Assembly (NCBI RefSeq): GCF_030506325.1
Contig: NZ_CP120683.1
Location: 4,353,001 to 4,417,000 of the forward strand
Direction: 5' to 3'
Origin: Tunicatimonas pelagia
Lineage (GTDB): Bacteria; Bacteroidota; Bacteroidia; Cytophagales; Cyclobacteriaceae
Length of the DNA: 64,000 nucleotides
Shown one piece after another: positions 17,298 to 25,165 of the stretch. Made by a program: the position numbers and the translations under genes. The notes under the pieces are model-generated. The model saw only the letters and a list, made by a program, of their open reading frames with translations, was not told where the DNA came from and searched no databases. Every line of letters begins with the position of its first letter. Within the stretch, counting starts at the first letter, position 1.

Positions 17298-18536
17298 CTA
17301 CTCAAACCGCAACGACTCAATCGGGTCAAGCTTAGACGCTTTGTAGGCAGGGTAGTATCCGGAAAAGATACCGACACCAATACAAATTACAAGTGCGCTC
17401 AAAATCCAGACCCAGGGTACAATAAACTGACCTACATCCATAAACTGGGCTACGATGTTGCCTATTCCCATTCCAAGTAATACTCCGACTATTCCTCCAA
17501 TCTGGCAAATCACAATGGCTTCCATCAGGAATTGCTGACGGATGCGCTGCGGAGTAGCTCCTAGGGCTTTACGAACCCCAATTTCGCGAGTGCGCTCGGT
17601 GACTGAAACCATCATAATATTCATTAGCGCAATGGAGGCACCCAACAGAGTAATTAGTCCGATGGAAAATCCACCAATCCGCAGGTAACCAGTAATTTCA
17701 CCTAGTTCTTCGCTCAGCGATTTTTTTTCTTCAAGTTCAAAGGAAAGCTCACTACCAATAGGATCCTGACGAATAGCTTGCATCATGCTGGTAGCCTCGC
17801 CCATGGCTACATCTATCTGATTACCAGCCGTAACCGAGACAGTAATCGTATACCTTAGCGTACTGCTAGTAGCCAATTGCCGTCCTTTACTTAGCGGGAT
17901 GATAACTTTTCTATCGACATTTCCACCCGGCCCCGAACCCACCTCTTCCAATACGCCAATAATCTTAAAAGGTGATCCTAGCAGGGAGATAGTCTGATTT
18001 ATTGGGTTTGCCTGGGCATCAAACAGAGCATCTACGATATTAGCTCCTACAATAACCACATTAGTACCTTTTTCTACCTCAAGACGCGAGAAGTTACGTC
18101 CGCTCTGCAAGCGATATCCCTCGATGCCTAAATAGTATTCGTCGGTACCTTCTACCTGAATGTTAGGATTGGTTTTGTTAGAACCCCGTTTAACTTCTGC
18201 TCCCCCGGTAACCCGAGTTCGAACCGACACTTGTGCCGGAAAGTTGTAGCGTTTAACAAAAGATCTTACATCATTGTAGCGAATAGGTGGGTAGCTTTTC
18301 TCAGTACGCCCTTGCTGACTACGACGGTTCCCTCCTCGCTTCTCCTTAATGGTAAACGAATTAACGCCTAAGCTAGCAAAACTGTCGTCTACTGAGGCCT
18401 GAATACCATCGATAGCTGTTAAAATACCCACTAGAGCGGTAATGCCCAGCGCAATAATCAAAGCAGTGAGGGTAGTTCGCAGCAAATTATCTTTAATCGC
18501 CTTCAGGCTTTCTTGTATATTATTAATTAGATTCAT
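17298..18536 (-). CDS. MacB/FtsX-type ABC transporter permease
   Basis: A 412-residue inner-membrane protein: N-terminal membrane helix (about 20-40, TALIIALGITALVGILTAI), a periplasmic MacB core domain (45-270), then three membrane helices of the FtsX domain (about 285-305, 335-360, 370-395) with the conserved VTERTREIGVRKALGATP coupling-loop motif. Such permeases pair with a LolD/MacB-type ATPase to move lipoproteins, peptides or antibiotics; no ATPase gene is adjacent. The compact 412-residue form differs from the 800-residue forms at 31-42 kb and is closer to MacB/LolC. The start ATG at 18536 is clear. Confidence 0.9.
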   Translation of the reverse strand: MNLINNIQESLKAIKDNLLRTTLTALIIALGITALVGILTAIDGIQASVDDSFASLGVNSFTIKEKRGGNRRSQQGRTEKSYPPIRYNDVRSFVKRYNFPAQVSVRTRVTGGAEVKRGSNKTNPNIQVEGTDEYYLGIEGYRLQSGRNFSRLEVEKGTNVVIVGANIVDALFDAQANPINQTISLLGSPFKIIGVLEEVGSGPGGNVDRKVIIPLSKGRQLATSSTLRYTITVSVTAGNQIDVAMGEATSMMQAIRQDPIGSELSFELEEKKSLSEELGEITGYLRIGGFSIGLITLLGASIALMNIMMVSVTERTREIGVRKALGATPQRIRQQFLMEAIVICQIGGIVGVLLGMGIGNIVAQFMDVGQFIVPWVWILSALVICIGVGIFSGYYPAYKASKLDPIESLRFE

Positions 18537-18700
18537 AAAGAACAGTACATACGTAAGATAAATTTGGCAAACTATCGATAGCTGATTTATATTGTTCGCA
18601 ATTTTTCTGTACTTTCAAAATAATACCTCGCCGATAATATTCCGCATTTTTTGGCAATAAATCGTAAGGATTACTCATTAAAATAGTAACAGGATAGCTT

Positions 18701-19966
18701 ATGAATATGAAATTTGTGTTAACCGGCTTATTGTTGGCGTTTATCTGTGGGTGCGCTCAGGCATCCTACATTTTGCTCCCGATGGATCAAGTGCAATCCA
18801 ACCACCTAAAAGCCTACGGAATTGCTTACTGGGTGTTGCAGCAGGACGGAGAAGTTGACTGGCTGCTAAACTACCGAGGCGGAAGTTTCGCCAGCAAGCA
18901 CTACCAGAAGCTAGAGAACGAATGCGTGATTCGGGGAGTGAGTTACGAAGTAATCTCTGATGCCCAGTACAATCAAATTATCAGCGTAATTGCCAGCCCA
19001 TCATCTAACAAAGACTTGATGAAACTGGAGAAGCACCCAAAAATTGCGGTCTATTCTCCTAAAAGTAAACAACCTTGGGATGATGCTGTAACCTTAGCAT
19101 TAACTTATGCCGAAATTCCTTACGAAGTATTGTTTGACGATGAGGTAATGTACGGTAAACTACCCGAGTACGATTGGTTGCATCTGCACCACGAGGATTT
19201 TACCGGGCAGTACGGAAAGTTCTACCGAATTTACCGGAACGCACCCTGGTACATTGAACGGCAGCGTAAGTACGAAGAAACCGCTCATGAGCATGGGTTC
19301 GATAAAGTTTCTCAACTGAAGCTGGGCGTAGTGAAGAAGATTCGTGATTTTGTTTCCGGGGGCGGCTTTATGTTTGCTATGTGCTCGGCTACCGATACTT
19401 ACGATATTGCCCTGGCGGCTGATGGGGTAGATATTTGCGGCCCGATGTACGACGGCGATAATGCTGATCCTAACGCTCAGGAGAAACTGAAGTTCGATAA
19501 TACTTTTGCTTTCCAAGATTTTCAGATTGTTTACAATCCTTACGAGTACGAATACTCCAATATTGATGTTGATCCGCGCTCGCGGGGCTTAAGTCAGGAT
19601 AATGATTTCTTTAATCTGTTCGAGTTTTCGGCTAAGTGGGACCCAATCCCGACCATGCTTACTCAGAACCACGAGCGAATTGTAAAAGGATTTATGGGGC
19701 AGACCACCGCCTTTCGCAAAAGCCTAATTCGCCCCGATGTAGTAGTACTGGGTGAAACCAAGTCAGCCGGAGAGGCGAAGTACATCCACGGCGTGTTCGG
19801 CAAAGGGTTCTGGACATTCTACGGCGGGCACGACCCCGAAGACTACCAGCACCGGGTAGGCGAGGCTCCCACTGATTTAAATCTCCACCCCAACTCCCCG
19901 GGGTACCGGCTTATTCTGAACAATATCTTATTCCCCGCGGCGAAGAAAAAGAAGCAGAAGACATAA
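18701..19966 (+). CDS. Conserved Bacteroidota exported protein often labelled asparagine synthetase B (misnomer)
   Basis: A 421-residue protein with a signal peptide (residues 1-22; a Cys at 18 gives a possible lipobox, ICGCA) followed by ASYILLPMDQVQSNHLKAYG. I recognise the sequence as a widely conserved Bacteroidota protein that databases often name asparagine synthetase B, but neither the glutamine amidotransferase domain (no N-terminal catalytic Cys) nor the ATP-pyrophosphatase SGGxDS motif of AsnB is present. Conserved-looking blocks include SGGGFMFAMCSATDTYDIALA, FWTFYGGHDPEDYQHRVG and a basic tail KKKKQKT. The GGG-x5-C and FYGGHDPE pattern is reminiscent of ThuA/glutamine-amidotransferase-like folds. 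Function is unknown. Confidence 0.85.
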   Translation: MNMKFVLTGLLLAFICGCAQASYILLPMDQVQSNHLKAYGIAYWVLQQDGEVDWLLNYRGGSFASKHYQKLENECVIRGVSYEVISDAQYNQIISVIASPSSNKDLMKLEKHPKIAVYSPKSKQPWDDAVTLALTYAEIPYEVLFDDEVMYGKLPEYDWLHLHHEDFTGQYGKFYRIYRNAPWYIERQRKYEETAHEHGFDKVSQLKLGVVKKIRDFVSGGGFMFAMCSATDTYDIALAADGVDICGPMYDGDNADPNAQEKLKFDNTFAFQDFQIVYNPYEYEYSNIDVDPRSRGLSQDNDFFNLFEFSAKWDPIPTMLTQNHERIVKGFMGQTTAFRKSLIRPDVVVLGETKSAGEAKYIHGVFGKGFWTFYGGHDPEDYQHRVGEAPTDLNLHPNSPGYRLILNNILFPAAKKKKQKT

Positions 19967-19976
19967 TGGTAGGCTA

Positions 19977-20252
19977 ATGAAAATATTACCTGACTACCAG
20001 CGTCTGACAATTCAGTACCCTTCTACAATTATTGTAAAGCGTTTGATCGGAATCAGCCGAACGATTGATCTGGATAACGATCTAGCCTATTGGGAAGAAA
20101 AGCTACGAATAAACAGAGGGCAGCGTAGTCGTATATTATTACTAAATTCAACCAAGGGATACGTAACCTATTCAGATAGCAATAACTTAGAGAAATATGA
20201 GCGACTTTACCACCTACTAAAAAATAGATGTCCAGCACTAGAAGCTCGTTAG
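19977..20252 (+). CDS. Small hypothetical protein
   Basis: A 91-residue, basic, soluble protein starting at ATG 19977, 10 bp after the preceding stop, so probably co-transcribed. Composition is normal for a coding gene (IDLDNDLAYWEEKLRINRGQ, then STKGYVTYSDSNNLEKYERL), with no signal peptide or membrane segment. I do not recognise a family. It ends 5 bp before the convergent rsmG stop. Confidence 0.55.
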   Translation: MKILPDYQRLTIQYPSTIIVKRLIGISRTIDLDNDLAYWEEKLRINRGQRSRILLLNSTKGYVTYSDSNNLEKYERLYHLLKNRCPALEAR

Positions 20253-20257
20253 AATCA

Positions 20258-20896
20258 CTATCTCTCTACATATACAATTTTCTTCGTCTCGAGGAAATCC
20301 TCATTAAAAAACTTAGAAAGTTCGTAAAGGCGATACGGTAGGTTCGTTTCTTTCAACTCATCGGTAAGATCTCCCCCCTTCAAGGCAATTAGCCCGTTGG
20401 GGAGAGAATGATTTGATTCATCTTTCATTTTTCGGCGACACCAGTGAAGGAGCACACTCAAGCGAGCTACGGCTCTGGTTACAATAAAGTCATAACTGCC
20501 CTTTACTTTTTCGGCTCGGATGTGTTCCGCTGAGACATTTTTTAGTGCCAATGAATCAGCTACGGCTTTCACTACATTAATTTTCTTGCCAATAGAATCT
20601 ACTAAGTGAAACTGCGTTTCTGGAAATAAGATAGCCAGCGGAATGCCCGGAAAGCCACCGCCAGTACCAACATCCAGCACTTTAGCTCCTGAATTAAACG
20701 AAACCACCTTGGTAATAGCCAGTGAGTGAAGCACGTGGTGCAGATAAATGTTCTCAATATCTCTCCGAGAGATGACGTTGATTTTTTCGTTCCAATTTTG
20801 GTACAATGGAGCAAGTTCCGCCAACTGCTGTTTTTGACGATCTGTCAGATCAGGAAAGTAGGCAAAAATCCGGTCAAGCTGCTGAGAAGATGTCAT
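20258..20896 (-). CDS. rsmG: 16S rRNA (guanine-N7)-methyltransferase RsmG
   Basis: A 212-residue Rossmann methyltransferase (old name GidB) that methylates G527 of 16S rRNA using S-adenosylmethionine. The SAM motif LDVGTGGGFPGIPLAI is at about residues 70-85, followed by FHLVDSIGKKI and the family segment RAVARLSVLLHW. Length is normal. Loss of this enzyme is known to give low-level streptomycin resistance in other bacteria. The gene is preceded by an AT-rich hairpin repeat and a sigma factor gene on the same strand. Confidence 0.95.
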   Translation of the reverse strand: MTSSQQLDRIFAYFPDLTDRQKQQLAELAPLYQNWNEKINVISRRDIENIYLHHVLHSLAITKVVSFNSGAKVLDVGTGGGFPGIPLAILFPETQFHLVDSIGKKINVVKAVADSLALKNVSAEHIRAEKVKGSYDFIVTRAVARLSVLLHWCRRKMKDESNHSLPNGLIALKGGDLTDELKETNLPYRLYELSKFFNEDFLETKKIVYVER

Positions 20897-20900
20897 GGAA

Positions 20901-20968
20901 ATGAATGATTAATGACGAATGAATAGTGATTAATTATTACTCATTCATCATCACTCATTATTCATTAT
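20901..20968. repeat. AT-rich hairpin repeat of degenerate ATGA/TCAT words, copy 2
   Basis: Left arm starts ATGAATGATTAATGACGAAT (20901); right arm (20937-20968) contains TACTCATTCATCATCACTCA and runs into the stop codon of the sigma gene. It fills the whole gap between the sigma stop and the rsmG start. Confidence 0.6.
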
Positions 20969-21573
20969 ATATGTTCTTTCTTATTTTTCACTAATTCGTA
21001 CATCAGTTCGCGGGCGCGGTGGAGCTGGGCTTTTACGGTGCCAAGCGGAGCATCCAGTTCCTTGGCAATTTCGTCATAAGAGAATTCTTGGAAGTAGCGA
21101 AGCTTCACCAAACGTTGATACTTGGGCGGTAGTTTGGTTACAAAAGCACGTACTAGCTCCTTTTTCTGTTCTTTAATCGCTTCTTCTTGGGGATCGAGGT
21201 TATTGTCTTCCACATCAATATTTACCGCATCGCCGTTGTCATCCTTGAATGAGGTATTCAGGCTCAGCGTTTCCAGCTTTTTCTTCCGAATAAAGTCAAT
21301 AGCGTTGTTAGTAGCAATCCGAAACAGCCAAGTACTGAAGGTATAGTCTTTCTTGAAACGATGTAGGCTTTTGAATGCTTTGGCAAAGGCTTCAATGGTC
21401 AGATCTTCCGCATCGTCCACATTACGCACCATTTTCAGTACCATATGATAGACCGGTTTCTTATAGCGACGCATCAGTTCCGCGTAGGCTTGCTCGTCAT
21501 TCTTTTTGGTAGCCTCGTCAATTAGTCTAAAATCTTCTAACGCCTTTTTGGAAAAATCCTTTTTTATTTCCAT
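20965..21573 (-). CDS. ECF-type sigma factor (RpoE-like, conserved Bacteroidota type)
   Basis: A 202-residue sigma factor: region 2 (DEQAYAELMRRYKKPVYHMV, then DLTIEAFAKAFKSLHRFKKD and FSTWLFRIATNNAIDFIRKK), an acidic linker (residues 110-135) and region 4 (LPPKYQRLVKLRYFQEFSYD, then APLGTVKAQLHRARE). The acidic linker and lack of an adjacent anti-sigma gene resemble the highly expressed ECF factor found as a single conserved copy in most Bacteroidota. Its start overlaps the end of the glycosyltransferase gene by 10 bp, suggesting coupled translation. The target regulon cannot be read from the window. Confidence 0.92.
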   Translation of the reverse strand: MEIKKDFSKKALEDFRLIDEATKKNDEQAYAELMRRYKKPVYHMVLKMVRNVDDAEDLTIEAFAKAFKSLHRFKKDYTFSTWLFRIATNNAIDFIRKKKLETLSLNTSFKDDNGDAVNIDVEDNNLDPQEEAIKEQKKELVRAFVTKLPPKYQRLVKLRYFQEFSYDEIAKELDAPLGTVKAQLHRARELMYELVKNKKEHI

Positions 21574-22667
21574 CGGATATGTTTTGAAAGTAGGGCAATG
21601 GGGCCAATGCTCATATAGTAAATAACGTATAAAAAATCGAATATTGGCAGCATATGTAAGGGAATTGAATCATTCAACTTATTGGCAGTACTGCGAAAAG
21701 CCAAAGCCATCATCCCCCAGCGTACTAGCAAGCTAAGTACGGCCACCATCCACGCTCCGGTAAACAATAAAAATAAGCACACTAACCAGAATCCGATCGT
21801 TGTTACTGAAAATACCCCCAACCACCGTTTGTCCTGCTTTTTATAGTATTTGCCTACGCTCAGATGGCGAATTTTCTGCCGGATATACGCTCGCCAGCTC
21901 GTTTTAGGAACCGAAACCATCTGGCTTTCCACATGAATAGCGATGGTCGTATTCCTGCCGGTTGCGTGCCGATTTACAAAAATATCGTCATCTCCCCCAG
22001 TAAGGTGCCAAAATCCTCGGAAACCTCCACTCTCTAAGAAAAACAATTTTCGGTACGCTAAGTTCCGGCCAACCCCCATATACGGATAACCTTTCAGGGC
22101 GGCACCTAAGTACATCATGCCTGTGTGCAGCGTTTCGTAACGAATAAACCCATTTAATAATCCGGGCTGAGTTTGATAAGGAGAGTATCCTAATACAAAT
22201 TCGTGCTCAGCTGCCCAAGACTGAATCATGCTACGCACCCAGAAAGGACTGGAAGGGCGACAGTCGGCATCAGTTAGTAGTAGGTGCGGGTAGCGGGCGG
22301 CTCGTATTCCCAAGGTTAGGGCGTATTTTTTACCTCCCACATGCTCAGGATGATCGCGCAACCAAACAATTTTTAGGTTGCTATGCTGCTCTTTTTGGGC
22401 TAATAAAAAATCCAAACTGCCGTCGTATGAAGTATCTTCTACTACGACGATTTCATAAGTAGGATATTGTTGCTGATATAGTAGTGGCAATAGAATTTTC
22501 AGGTTATTTATTTCGTTATGAGCACAGACAATGATGGAAACAGAAGGTTGCTTAGCGGTATTTGAAGTGGAAGGGTGATAGTTTCTCCAAATTGAATAGA
22601 GCGTATAGTACCAATATAATTGAAAAGCCCAAGTGGCAACAAAAACAAGCACAGCAACCCACTCCAT
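21564..22667 (-). CDS. Membrane-anchored glycosyltransferase family 2
   Basis: A 367-residue inner-membrane protein with an N-terminal membrane helix (residues 3-25), a GT-A domain with SIIVCAHNEINNL, the nucleotide-sugar loop VVVEDTSYDGS, the metal-binding TDADCRPSS (DxD-like) and GGDDDIFVNR, and two or three C-terminal membrane segments (about 275-300, 305-320, 340-360). It should transfer a sugar from a nucleotide donor to a lipid or polysaccharide acceptor at the cytoplasmic face; donor and acceptor are unknown. The following sigma gene overlaps its stop by 10 bp. Confidence 0.88.
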   Translation of the reverse strand: MEWVAVLVFVATWAFQLYWYYTLYSIWRNYHPSTSNTAKQPSVSIIVCAHNEINNLKILLPLLYQQQYPTYEIVVVEDTSYDGSLDFLLAQKEQHSNLKIVWLRDHPEHVGGKKYALTLGIRAARYPHLLLTDADCRPSSPFWVRSMIQSWAAEHEFVLGYSPYQTQPGLLNGFIRYETLHTGMMYLGAALKGYPYMGVGRNLAYRKLFFLESGGFRGFWHLTGGDDDIFVNRHATGRNTTIAIHVESQMVSVPKTSWRAYIRQKIRHLSVGKYYKKQDKRWLGVFSVTTIGFWLVCLFLLFTGAWMVAVLSLLVRWGMMALAFRSTANKLNDSIPLHMLPIFDFLYVIYYMSIGPIALLSKHIRWK

Positions 22668-22826
22668 AAATTTATTGGACTTAGCAATTTTGGAACATAA
22701 TTTGTAGATTTAAACAAAAGCACAAAACTACTCCTTCCTTTGTTTTATGACAAATAGCTCAATCCGAGGCTAGACTAAGATGCTAACCTTGGTTAATTAA
22801 AATAAGGTTAGCAAAATTTTAGTACC

Positions 22827-23147
22827 GTGACAATAGATTTCTTTCTGGTAGCCATCATTATCCTCTTTGTTCAATATACAGGAGTGTACCTTTTTATTCG
22901 GCTGGGTAGCCGGTGGGCTCAGCAGCGTTCAGTGCTGTTCTATATTACCGCCGCACTGGTGGGCACATTGGGGTTTAGTTTGATTTTTTCGTTATACAAA
23001 TGGCACTTTGGATTCACCTTCGTTAGTGCCGACTATGAATTTGCCCGAAATTGCTTAGGCTTGCTTACTTTCTTAATGATCGGCAAAATATACGGCATGA
23101 TGCCGGTAGAATTTCTGGTTCGTCATTTACCGATTCATCTTAATTGA
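22827..23147 (+). CDS. Small integral membrane protein of unknown function
   Basis: A 106-residue protein starting at GTG 22827 with three predicted membrane helices (about residues 4-24, 38-58 and 72-92) and a short hydrophilic end. I recognise no family. The frame is free of stops and the hydrophobic pattern is regular, so a real gene is likely, but there is no homology evidence. It stands alone between divergent and convergent neighbours. Confidence 0.6.
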   Translation: MTIDFFLVAIIILFVQYTGVYLFIRLGSRWAQQRSVLFYITAALVGTLGFSLIFSLYKWHFGFTFVSADYEFARNCLGLLTFLMIGKIYGMMPVEFLVRHLPIHLN

Positions 23148-23170
23148 TTTACCGCTTTCTGCTCTATAAG

Positions 23171-24343
23171 TTAGCTATCAGCTAAGGCTGCTACCAATGC
23201 ATCGGCTCCTTGCTTCAAATCTTCCCAGGGAGCATTTAGTGCTGGGACAAAGCGAATAGTATCTTTCCCTACGGCACTAGCAATTACTCCATGTTTCAGC
23301 ATTCGTTCGGCTACTGGGCGAGCGGGTTGATTAAGTTTTGCTCCAATCATCAGTCCCATACCGCTTACTTGTGTAATTGCTGGATGTTTGGCAGAAAGTT
23401 CGCAGAGATACCCCATCAGTTGAGAGCCCGAAACTTCGGCTTGCTGAGCTAGATTTTCTTCTTTAATTACCGCTAAGGTGGCTAGAGCGGTAGCACAGGC
23501 CAGCGGATTACCTCCAAAAGTAGACCCATGATCGCCTTTATTTAAAGCATCCGCAATTTTCTGAACACATAGCGTGGCTCCAATCGGGAAACCACTACCC
23601 AGTGCTTTAGCCATGGTGATCACGTCTGGTTTTACGCCAAATCGCTGCCACGCCATAGCTTTACCCGTACGCCCCACTCCACACTGAATTTCATCAAAGA
23701 TCAGTACAATATTATGTTCATCGCACCACTGGCGCACTGCTTGGAGAAACTCCAGTTGGGCTACTCGTATGCCTTCGGCCCACTGCACTGGCTCTACCAA
23801 TACAGCGGTCGCATCATCGGAGTAAGCCTTTTCTAAAGCCTCGATATCGTTGTAGGGAATCTTTACAAAACCAGATGGAATAGGTTCATATCCTTCCTGG
23901 TATTTGGGACTACCTGCTGCTGCCGTAGCCAACGTTCTTCCGTGAAAAGCTCCTTCAAACGTAATAATCGTTCCGCCCCGGTCGTGAGCGTGGGCGTACT
24001 TTCGCGCAATTTTAACTGCTCCTTCTACCGCTTCGGCCCCGGAGTTAGATAGAAATATCCGATCCATACCCGAAAACTGAGCAAGCGTTTGCGTAAGCTC
24101 AGCCTGCGGTTCGGTCAGTAACAAGTTAGAAACGTGCATCAATTGCCCCGCTTGCTGCCGAATAGCTTCCACTACCTTAGGATGGCAGTGGCCTACGCTG
24201 GTTACGGCAATACCCGCCAGCATATCCACGTATTCTTTACCATCAGTATCCCACAACCGACTACCCTCGCCCTTTGCCAGCGTAATCGGGTAACGGTTGA
24301 AAACGGGTAGGTAGTATTGTTGGTCGAGTTCGGTGAGGTTCAT
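23171..24343 (-). CDS. argD: Acetylornithine/succinyldiaminopimelate-type aminotransferase
   Basis: A 390-residue class III PLP aminotransferase. Visible motifs: N-terminal GEGSRLWDTDGKEYVDMLAG, PLP-phosphate loop SNSGAEAVEGAVKIARKYA, LIFDEIQCGVGRTGK with the PLP-ring Asp, and the Schiff-base Lys in MAKALGSGFPIG. The GTFGGNPLAC block and overall length fit ArgD-like enzymes of arginine synthesis better than ornithine or GABA aminotransferases, but no other arg genes are nearby, so the substrate is inferred. It lies 24 bp from the convergent small membrane protein gene; upstream sits a GC-rich inverted repeat and then pdxH. Confidence 0.88.
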   Translation of the reverse strand: MNLTELDQQYYLPVFNRYPITLAKGEGSRLWDTDGKEYVDMLAGIAVTSVGHCHPKVVEAIRQQAGQLMHVSNLLLTEPQAELTQTLAQFSGMDRIFLSNSGAEAVEGAVKIARKYAHAHDRGGTIITFEGAFHGRTLATAAAGSPKYQEGYEPIPSGFVKIPYNDIEALEKAYSDDATAVLVEPVQWAEGIRVAQLEFLQAVRQWCDEHNIVLIFDEIQCGVGRTGKAMAWQRFGVKPDVITMAKALGSGFPIGATLCVQKIADALNKGDHGSTFGGNPLACATALATLAVIKEENLAQQAEVSGSQLMGYLCELSAKHPAITQVSGMGLMIGAKLNQPARPVAERMLKHGVIASAVGKDTIRFVPALNAPWEDLKQGADALVAALADS

Positions 24344-24387
24344 AGAAACTGGGAGTTAGGGGTTAGGTTTTGTGAATTAAACGGAGC

Positions 24388-24496
24388 CGGGAGACCGGAG
24401 TCCGAAGACCGGAAAATAGGATAGAGTATAATTGAACGAATACGAACTTTCCTGGTTGGTCTGTACATCTTCCCCGTCTTCGGTTTCCGGTCTCCG
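24388..24496. repeat. GC-rich inverted repeat of GGAGACCGGA-type words
   Basis: Arm 24388-24412 (CGGGAGACCGGAGTCCGAAG, then ACCGG) is an imperfect inverted copy of arm 24474-24496 (CCGTCTTCGGTTTCCGGTCT, then CCG), with 61 bp between. A tandem GGGAGTTAGGGGTTAGG precedes it near 24350. It fills the argD-pdxH gap and ends one base before the pdxH stop. Confidence 0.6.
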
Positions 24497-24497
24497 A

Positions 24498-25154
24498 CTA
24501 TGGGGCTAAACGTTGAATTTGCCACTGGTCATCCGTAAGTTGGTAGTATATGCGATCGTGCAAACGGCTGGGGCGACCTTGCCAGAACTCGATAGATAGT
24601 GGGCTGACTGCGTATCCTCCCCAGTGCGGAGGGCGCGGCACTTCTTGGTTAGCAAACTTTTCGGTAAACTGGGTCTTGCGTTGGTCAAGTACTTCCCGAT
24701 TCTCAATGGGTTCGCTCTGGGGAGAAACCCACGCGCCAATTTGACTTGCCCTCGGACGACTATGAAAATATTCTGTTGAAGTAACCTCATCTACTTTGGC
24801 GATAGTCCCCGCAATACGAACCTGACGTTCTAACTCAGCCCAGAAGAACGTGAGAGCTACGTTAGGGTTCTTCTCCATCTCATCTCCCTTCCGGCTTTGG
24901 TAGTTGGTGTAGAAGATAAATTGGGGGCGGTATCCCGTTTGGCTTTCTATTCCTTTCAACAAAACTATTCTTCCGGAAGGCCTACCCTCAGAGTCCGCCG
25001 TTGCTAGGTGCATAGCGTTAGGTTCCGGTAGTTGCGCGTTACGGGCTTCTTCAAACCATTGGTGGAACTGCTCAACGGGGTCAGAAGCAGCATCAGATAT
25101 ATCAAGAGATTTCTGAGAATATTCCTGTCGCATATCGGCAATAGAGGCACTCAT
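24498..25154 (-). CDS. pdxH: Pyridoxamine 5'-phosphate oxidase
   Basis: A 218-residue FMN-dependent enzyme oxidising pyridoxine/pyridoxamine 5'-phosphate to pyridoxal 5'-phosphate in the cytoplasm. Motifs: NAMHLATADSEGRPSGRIVL, the FMN-binding FYTNYQSRKGDE, YFHSRPRASQIGAW and the C-terminal WQGRPSRLHDRI-x-Y signature. Length and order are normal. It lies 11 bp downstream of dnaB on the same strand and probably shares its transcript. Confidence 0.95.
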   Translation of the reverse strand: MSASIADMRQEYSQKSLDISDAASDPVEQFHQWFEEARNAQLPEPNAMHLATADSEGRPSGRIVLLKGIESQTGYRPQFIFYTNYQSRKGDEMEKNPNVALTFFWAELERQVRIAGTIAKVDEVTSTEYFHSRPRASQIGAWVSPQSEPIENREVLDQRKTQFTEKFANQEVPRPPHWGGYAVSPLSIEFWQGRPSRLHDRIYYQLTDDQWQIQRLAP

Positions 25155-25165
25155 AATTGTTTCTT

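Noticed and set aside
18701-19966. Annotation as asparagine synthetase B
   Set aside because: No N-terminal nucleophile Cys, no SGGxDS motif, and a signal peptide is present; the name appears to be a propagated error.
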